The notes under the pieces were generated by a model. The model saw nothing but the letters and a program-made list of their open reading frames with translations. It had not been told where the DNA came from and did not search any database. A stretch of DNA of 64,000 nucleotides from Streptomyces paludis (lineage in GTDB: Bacteria; Actinomycetota; Actinomycetes; Streptomycetales; Streptomycetaceae). This document shows positions 59,254 to 64,000 of this stretch, one piece after another. A program made the translations under genes and the position numbers. Where the stretch lies: assembly GCF_003344965.1 (NCBI RefSeq), contig NZ_CP031194.1, positions 5,394,001-5,458,000 on the forward strand, in the 5' to 3' direction. Positions within the stretch are counted from its first letter, which is position 1; each line of letters begins with the position of its first letter.

Positions 59254-60036
59254 ATGAACCGGCTGGACACGCGCGGGTCCGGTGCGGAGGCCGCGGTCGC
59301 GGCTTCGGCGGGCTGTGCGGGCGGCCGGGGGAGGTCGCGGTCGTTCCCGGCGGTTGGCTTCAGCGCCGCCCGGCTGCTTCCGGGGCCGCGTCGTACGCCC
59401 TTCACCTTCTGGTACGGGCTGGTGCTGGTCGGGACCGCGTTGCTCGCCGAGCACGGGGAGCCCGCCACCGTCTCCGTTCTGCTGCGTGAGTCGAGTACGG
59501 ACGTGGCCCATCTCGCGCGTACCCCGGCGCTGGTGCTGGTCGCCAGCGCGCTGTGGGTCGCGGGCGGGCTGCTCTCCCCGTACACGATCGGGTTCGTGCT
59601 CGTGCTGACGGCGCTGGAGCGGCGGGTCGGCGGTGCGCGGACCGCCGGGATCTTTCTGCTCGGTCATGTGCTGGCGACGCTGCTGACCGAGGTGCCGGTC
59701 GGGCTGGCCGTGGCGGTGGGCCATCTCCCGGAGACCTCGCTGCACCGGCTGGACTACGGCATCAGCTTCGGGATCATGGCGAGCGTCGGCGCGCTGGCCG
59801 GTCTGCTGCCGCCCCTGGCGCGCTGGATCCTGCTGACGGTGACCGGGCTGACGCTGCTCCAGGATCTGCTGGAGTTCGCCGACCCGATCACCGACTGGGG
59901 CCATGTGCTGGCGCTGCTGATCGGCGTCGCCTGCTGGCCCGCGCTGCGGTCGGCCGTGCGCGTACGGGCACGGGTACGGGTACGGGACAAGGCGGTTACG
60001 TCCGTGACGCGTTCAGGGCCGTGCTCCCCGCCGTGA
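59254..60036 (+). CDS. Rhomboid-like membrane protein, probably inactive
   Basis: A 260-residue membrane protein with six or so helices. The order recalls rhomboids: P-F-T-F-W-Y-G-L-V-L-V, G-I-F-L-L-G-H-V-L-A-T-L-L-T-E, D-Y-G-I-S-F-G-I-M-A-S-V-G-A-L-A-G and D-W-G-H-V-L-A-L-L-I-G. Rhomboid proteases need G-x-S-G; here the segment reads G-I-S-F-G, and the final His is present in W-G-H-V-L. I would call it rhomboid-like with doubtful protease activity. It diverges from the sigma operon, and its last 41 bp overlap the convergent glycerate kinase gene. The Arg/Val tail (V-R-A-R-V-R-V-R) is repetitive. Confidence 0.75.
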   Translation: MNRLDTRGSGAEAAVAASAGCAGGRGRSRSFPAVGFSAARLLPGPRRTPFTFWYGLVLVGTALLAEHGEPATVSVLLRESSTDVAHLARTPALVLVASALWVAGGLLSPYTIGFVLVLTALERRVGGARTAGIFLLGHVLATLLTEVPVGLAVAVGHLPETSLHRLDYGISFGIMASVGALAGLLPPLARWILLTVTGLTLLQDLLEFADPITDWGHVLALLIGVACWPALRSAVRVRARVRVRDKAVTSVTRSGPCSPP

Positions 60037-61126
60037 TGACGCGGCACACGGCGAGGGCCGTACGGGTCAGGTCGTCGGCGGCGTGGAGCAGCGCCGTGTC
60101 CAGGTCGCGCGGGCCGGTGCCGATGGGCAGGACGGCGGTCGCGCCGCGCTGGTAGAGCCGGTCCGCGTCCGGGGTGATCGTCCCGCCGAGCACGACGCAC
60201 GGGACGCCCGCCGCCGCACACGCGTCGACCACCGCGCTGACGGTCTTGCCCGCGTCCGTGGAGGCGTCCACCTTCCCCTCGGCGGTCAGGCAGAGGTCGG
60301 CCGAGGCGAGCAGCTGGTCGAAGTGGGTGAGACCGCGGATCAGCTCCGCGCCGGGCAGCTGTCCGGCGCCGAGCGCGAGCAGCGCGGCGCCGAGGCCGCC
60401 CGCCGCCCCGCCGCCGGTGGCGTCCGGGGCGATGCCGAGCAGGGGCGCGAGCCGCCGCAGCCCGTCGTCCAGGAGCGCGACCAGCTCGGGGCCCGCGCCC
60501 TTCTGCGGGCCGAAGACATGGGCGGCGCCGTCCGGTCCGTACAGCGGGCTGATCACATCGGCGGCGACGACCAGCTCCACCCCGGCGAGCCGTTCGCGCG
60601 CCGGGGCGAGGTCGATGGAGACCGTACGCAGGAGATCGGCGGCGCTGCCGCGCAGCCGGTTCCCGTCGGCGTCGCGGAGGTCCGCGCCGAGGGCCGCGAG
60701 CAGTCCCGTACCGCCGTCCATGGTGGCGGTGCCGCCGAGGAAGACGACGATCCGGCGGGCGCCCGCCGCGACCGCGCCGAGGAGCGGGGCGGCCAGTCCG
60801 GCGCTGGAGGCGTTCAGCAGATCGTGGCCGACGGCGGAGAGCCCGCCCCAGCCGATGGCCTCGGCGGCCTCGACGAGGGCGGTGCCGTCGTCGAGGCGGC
60901 CGAAGGCGGCCCGGGCGGGGCGGCCGAGCGCGTCCACGGTCGCGATTTCCGTGACCGTACCGCCGCGCGCGGTCTGCACCGTGAGACGTGAGCCCTCCCC
61001 GCCGTCGGCGAGCGGATGCTCGACGGGGGTGCCGCCGGCCGCGCGGACCCCGGCGGCGAGGGCGGCGGCGGCCTGGGCGGCGTCCAGGGAGCCACGCAGT
61101 TTGTCCGGGGCGCAGACGACGCGCAT
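59996..61126 (-). CDS. Glycerate kinase
   Basis: A 376-residue GarK/GlxK-type kinase. It opens with V-V-C-A-P-D-K-L-R-G-S-L-D-A, has P-L-A-D-G-G-E-G-S, V-F-L-G-G-T-A-T-M-D-G-G-T-G-L-L, F-G-P-Q-K-G-A and T-A-E-G-K-V-D-A-S-T-D-A-G-K-T, all standard for the family. It phosphorylates glycerate for entry into glycolysis. The gene follows the lactate/glycolate-type permease with a 46-bp gap, suggesting use of glycolate- or glyoxylate-derived glycerate. Its 3' end overlaps the rhomboid-like gene by 41 bp. Confidence 0.93.
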   Translation of the reverse strand: MRVVCAPDKLRGSLDAAQAAAALAAGVRAAGGTPVEHPLADGGEGSRLTVQTARGGTVTEIATVDALGRPARAAFGRLDDGTALVEAAEAIGWGGLSAVGHDLLNASSAGLAAPLLGAVAAGARRIVVFLGGTATMDGGTGLLAALGADLRDADGNRLRGSAADLLRTVSIDLAPARERLAGVELVVAADVISPLYGPDGAAHVFGPQKGAGPELVALLDDGLRRLAPLLGIAPDATGGGAAGGLGAALLALGAGQLPGAELIRGLTHFDQLLASADLCLTAEGKVDASTDAGKTVSAVVDACAAAGVPCVVLGGTITPDADRLYQRGATAVLPIGTGPRDLDTALLHAADDLTRTALAVCRVITAGSTALNASRT

Positions 61127-61172
61127 GGGAAGTTCCTTTCGAGACGGGGGAGAGGGCGGGAGGGGCCGGGAC

Positions 61173-62831
61173 TCAGACGGTCATCCAGCCCAGGACCGGG
61201 GTGGACTGGAGGTAGATGAGCACGGCGAAGACCGCCAGCATGCCCAGGCTCCAGCCGAGGACCTTCCGGAAGATGACGCTCTCGCTGCCCGCCATGCCGA
61301 TCGACGCGGCGGCGACGGCCAGGTTCTGCGGGGAGAGCATCTTGCCGAGGACCCCGCCGGTGGAGTTGGCGGAGGCCAGGAGTACGGGGTCGAGCCCGGT
61401 CTGGTGCGCGGCGGTCACCTGGAGCACCCCGAACAGCGAGTTGGCCGAGGTGTCGGAGCCGGTCACGGCGACCCCCAGCCATCCCACGACCGGGGAGAAC
61501 AGGGCGAACGCCGAGCCGGTCTGGGCCAGCGCGGTGCCCAGGGTGACGGTCTGGCCGGAGAGGTTCATGACCCAGGCCAGCGCGAGCACCGAGGTCACGG
61601 TGACAAAGGTCCAGCGCAGCTGGTGCAGGGTCGCGCCGTACGCCTTGACCGCGCGGCCGGGGCCGACGCGGTAGAGCGCCATGGTGAGCAGGCCCGCGAG
61701 GAAGAGGATGGTGCCCGCGGCCTTCAGGTGCTCCAGCTTGAACGTCATCGCGCCGGCCGGCTGCCCGGTGGTGGTCTCGACGTTCAGGCCGGGCCAGCTG
61801 AACTGGACGAGTCCGTGCACGCCCAGCCACTCCTTGACCGGGCCGAACTGGCTGATCGCGAACAGGGCGACGATGATCAGGTACGGCGCGAAGGCCATCA
61901 GGGCGCTGCCCTCGGCGCGCTCCTCGGCCGGCTCGGCGGACTTGGCCGGCTCGGTCGGCTTGTCCTTGTTCTCCGGCTCGTCGGCGTCAACGCCCGCCTC
62001 GGCGGCGGCGGTTGACGTGGCCGGCTGCCAGACGCGCAGGAAGCCGAGGACCGCGAGCAGCGCGACGACGCCCGCGATGATGTCCGTGACCTCGACGCTG
62101 ATGTAGTTCGCGGAGACGAACTGGGCGAGCGCGAAGGCCACACCCGCGACCACGGCGACGGGCCAGGACTCCTTGACGCCCCGGCGGCCGTCGAGCAGGA
62201 AGACCAGGACGAGCGGGATGAAGACGGCGATCAGCGGGGTCTGCCGGCCGGCCATCGCGCCGAGGTCCTCCAGCGGCAGCCCGGTGACCCCGGCCAGTGT
62301 GGTCAGCGGTACGGCCATGCTGCCGAACGCGACCGGCGCGGTGTTGGCCACGAGCGCCACGGTGGCCGCCTTGAGCGGGGCGATCCCGACCGCGACCAGC
62401 ATCACCGCGGTGATGGCGACCGGGGCGCCGAAGCCCGCCAGCGCCTCGATCAGCGCGCCGAAACAGAAGGCGATCAGGATGCCCTGGACCCGCTGGTCCG
62501 TGGAGACGCTGCGGAACGAGCGGCGCAGCACCGCGAACCAGCCCGTGATCTCGGTCAGCCGGTAGATCCACAGCGCGTTCACCAGGATCCACAGGACCGG
62601 GAACAACCCGTAGAAACCGCCTTCGGCGGCACCGGACAGGGCCTGCGACACGGGCATGTCCCAGACGAGTACGGCCAGGGCCAGCGCGAGGGCCAGCGAG
62701 GAGACGGCGGCGATCTGCGCCCTGACCCGGAAGACCCCGAGCAGCACGAACATGGTCAGCAGGGGCAGGGCGGCGAAGAGCGCGGACCAGTAGAGCGATC
62801 CGGCCAGCGGATCGAGAACCTGGCGGTACAT
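61173..62831 (-). CDS. L-lactate/glycolate permease (LctP family)
   Basis: A 552-residue carrier with about 13-14 TM helices. Family segments include W-I-L-V-N-A-L-W-I-Y, F-C-F-G-A-L-I-E-A-L-A-G-F-G-A-P-V-A-I-T, V-A-N-T-A-P-V-A-F-G-S and F-S-P-V-V-G-W-L-G-V-A-V-T-G-S-D-T-S-A-N-S-L-F-G. LctP/GlcA proteins import lactate or glycolate with protons. AGGAGG precedes ATG 62831. Pairing with glycerate kinase favours glycolate or glycerate, but lactate cannot be excluded. An acidic insert (D-E-P-E-N-K-D-K-P-T) lies in a cytoplasmic loop. Confidence 0.92.
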   Translation of the reverse strand: MYRQVLDPLAGSLYWSALFAALPLLTMFVLLGVFRVRAQIAAVSSLALALALAVLVWDMPVSQALSGAAEGGFYGLFPVLWILVNALWIYRLTEITGWFAVLRRSFRSVSTDQRVQGILIAFCFGALIEALAGFGAPVAITAVMLVAVGIAPLKAATVALVANTAPVAFGSMAVPLTTLAGVTGLPLEDLGAMAGRQTPLIAVFIPLVLVFLLDGRRGVKESWPVAVVAGVAFALAQFVSANYISVEVTDIIAGVVALLAVLGFLRVWQPATSTAAAEAGVDADEPENKDKPTEPAKSAEPAEERAEGSALMAFAPYLIIVALFAISQFGPVKEWLGVHGLVQFSWPGLNVETTTGQPAGAMTFKLEHLKAAGTILFLAGLLTMALYRVGPGRAVKAYGATLHQLRWTFVTVTSVLALAWVMNLSGQTVTLGTALAQTGSAFALFSPVVGWLGVAVTGSDTSANSLFGVLQVTAAHQTGLDPVLLASANSTGGVLGKMLSPQNLAVAAASIGMAGSESVIFRKVLGWSLGMLAVFAVLIYLQSTPVLGWMTV

Positions 62832-62904
62832 GGGACCTCCTGAGGCGGCGACGTTGCCGCGGGGACCAGAAAGGGAGCCGGAACGAAGGAGAAACGGCTC
62901 GTTA

Positions 62905-62919
62905 ACTTGTAAGACAAGT
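62905..62919. promoter_or_regulatory. FadR-type GntR operator
   Basis: ACTTGT-AAG-ACAAGT is a perfect inverted repeat whose core TTGTAAGACAA fits the TnGTnnnACnA pattern of FadR-subfamily regulators. It lies 74 bp before the permease start, between it and the divergent GntR gene. Confidence 0.8.
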
Positions 62920-63006
62920 ACTCACACCAGTCAAGGGTTCCCGTATGGTAATTTTGCGGTGCTGATGCGCGCTTGCGCGTGGTGACTCACGGGTTGGGGA
63001 GGCGTG

Positions 63007-63657
63007 ATGGCGGGTCGCCCGCAGGCCACATCCTTGATCGACGCGCTGGTCGTGGAGGTCCGCGAACGGATCCTCGACGGCCGCATCGTCGGCGGTACGG
63101 CGCTCACCGAGACGGAGGTGGCCGGCCAGTACGAGGTGGCCCGGCCCACCGCGAAGGCCGCCATCGAACGCCTGACCGCCGAGGGGCTGCTGCGCCGCGG
63201 CGCGCACAAGAGCGCCCGTGTCCCGGTCTTCGACGGCGCGGACGTCGCCGACCTCTACTTCGCCCGCACCTGCCTGGAACGCCAGGTCATGCGCGAGCTG
63301 GCGCAGCGCGGAGTGGTCCCCGCCACCGCCACGGCCGCCCAGGCGGAGATCCGTGAGCTGGCCGCCGGTGAGGACTCCTCCATCGCCGCGGTCGAGCCCG
63401 ACGTCCGCTTCCACGAGTCGCTCGTCGAGGCCCTCGGCTCGCCTCGGCTGAGCCGGGCGCACGCCTCGATCATGGGCGAGATGCGGCTGTGCATGGCGCA
63501 GGTGCAGACGTACAAACTGCTCCGTATCGCCGAGATCGCCGACGAGCACCAGGCGATCCTGACGGCCATCGCGGCCGGCGACCCCGAGGCCGCCGACGCG
63601 GCCCTCGCCTTCCACCTCACCCGCGCGAGGGACCAGCTCCGCAACCACATGGGCTGA
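63007..63657 (+). CDS. GntR family regulator, FadR/FCD subfamily
   Basis: A 216-residue regulator. The N-terminal winged helix has L-T-E-T-E-V-A-G-Q-Y-E-V-A-R-P-T-A-K-A-A. The C-terminal all-helical FCD domain includes D-V-R-F-H-E-S-L-V-E-A-L-G-S-P-R-L and D-E-H-Q-A-I-L-T-A-I-A-A-G-D, which carry the usual metal ligands. ATG 63007 is preferred to the adjacent GTG, which is only 1 nt from GGGGAGG. It probably represses the divergent permease-glycerate kinase operon through the palindrome at 62905-62919 and is relieved by a carboxylic acid. Confidence 0.9.
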   Translation: MAGRPQATSLIDALVVEVRERILDGRIVGGTALTETEVAGQYEVARPTAKAAIERLTAEGLLRRGAHKSARVPVFDGADVADLYFARTCLERQVMRELAQRGVVPATATAAQAEIRELAAGEDSSIAAVEPDVRFHESLVEALGSPRLSRAHASIMGEMRLCMAQVQTYKLLRIAEIADEHQAILTAIAAGDPEAADAALAFHLTRARDQLRNHMG

Positions 63658-63711
63658 GAGCCTGTCGGATATCGCGTTGCGCCGTGCGACGGCCGATGAT
63701 GGTGTGGCGCG

Positions 63712-64000
63712 ATGACCGACCGCGATGACCGGGTGGCCGACGACAGCGAGATGCCCGAGGGCGGTGCGCTCAACGGCGAGTTGCCCGACGGCGAGGTGGC
63801 CGTCCGGCCCCGGGCCCTGGCGTGGGTGGGCCGGCAACTGGACGCCGGCGAACGGATCGTCAGGACCGAGACGCTGCACGGCGGCATCACCGCCGAAATA
63901 CGGCGGCTGACCGTCCGCCGGCAGGACGGATCCACCCGCGACCTCGTCCTGCGGACCTTCGCGGCCCCGGCCTTCGTGGCGCAGGCCGAGGACCTGCTGA
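63712..64000 (+). CDS. Probable phosphotransferase (APH-like), N-terminal fragment
   Basis: The first 96 codons of a gene cut by the window end. After a 30-residue acidic head comes V-G-R-Q-L-D-A-G-E-R-I-V-R-T-E-T-L-H-G-G, then I-T-A-E-I-R-R-L-T-V and D-L-V-L-R-T-F, which resemble the start of the aminoglycoside phosphotransferase fold (glycine-containing loop, then the ATP-binding strand where Lys or Arg sits). The catalytic loop lies beyond the window. Substrate and exact family are open. Confidence 0.55.
   Translation, partial: MTDRDDRVADDSEMPEGGALNGELPDGEVAVRPRALAWVGRQLDAGERIVRTETLHGGITAEIRRLTVRRQDGSTRDLVLRTFAAPAFVAQAEDLL

Overview
The window is high-GC actinobacterial DNA with very strong G/C bias at third codon positions, GTG/TTG starts, stop-start overlaps (ATGA, GTGA) and rare TTA codons. 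The gene set (nickel superoxide dismutase with its protease, the long 2-oxoglutarate dehydrogenase E1/E2 fusion, DUF6104, FxSxx-COOH genes) points to a Streptomyces chromosome, probably core to mildly accessory. It holds about 54 protein genes. I found no rRNA, tRNA, CRISPR array, insertion sequence or integrase.

Layout. 1-6.3 kb: the end of a polyprenyl synthetase gene, a GNAT acetyltransferase, two uncharacterised proteins (one with a TTA codon), a RidA-like protein, a metallophosphoesterase, and a TetR regulator coupled to an MFS exporter under two palindromic operators. 6.4-10.2 kb: a Ser/Thr kinase and a three-gene operon of a TTA-containing 33-residue microprotein, an ABC ATPase and its permease. 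10.3-12.7 kb: sodN and sodX divergently transcribed, a CGNR regulator and a methyltransferase. 12.8-17.4 kb: a polar amino-acid ABC importer and malic enzyme. 17.6-21.7 kb: a PhoD-type phosphatase pair, a quinone-oxidoreductase-like enzyme, and an HTH/Clp-N pair under a palindromic leaderless promoter. 22-29.3 kb: an Hsp90-like ATPase coupled to a 1,025-residue TPR protein, then DUF4097 and PadR genes with three operator boxes exactly 26 bp apart.

31.0-47.2 kb is the most interesting region. It contains, in order: a trypsin-co-occurring domain protein, a trypsin-like protease with a VMAP-like C-terminus, a MoxR AAA ATPase, a SAV_2336/vWA-like TPR protein, an FxsA-like precursor peptide ending in FNNAF, a membrane protein with Ig-like and ChW-like parts, a divergent methionine aminopeptidase, an FxsB-like radical SAM/SPASM maturase, a separate HExxH peptide-modification protein, and a TIR-like/NB-ARC/TPR protein (FxsT-like). 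I read this as a protease-chaperone-switch conflict or signalling system joined to a RiPP-like peptide-maturation system. The families are known; this combined architecture is the best candidate here for something undescribed.

47.3-64 kb: the 2-oxoglutarate dehydrogenase fusion, a two-component system, a spermidine-synthase-like protein, a five-gene operon of ECF sigma factor, anti-sigma factor and ABC transporter, a rhomboid-like membrane protein, glycerate kinase with a lactate/glycolate permease and a GntR regulator, and the start of a probable phosphotransferase gene.

Limits: family names come from recognising motifs by eye. No homology search, promoter model or structure prediction was run.
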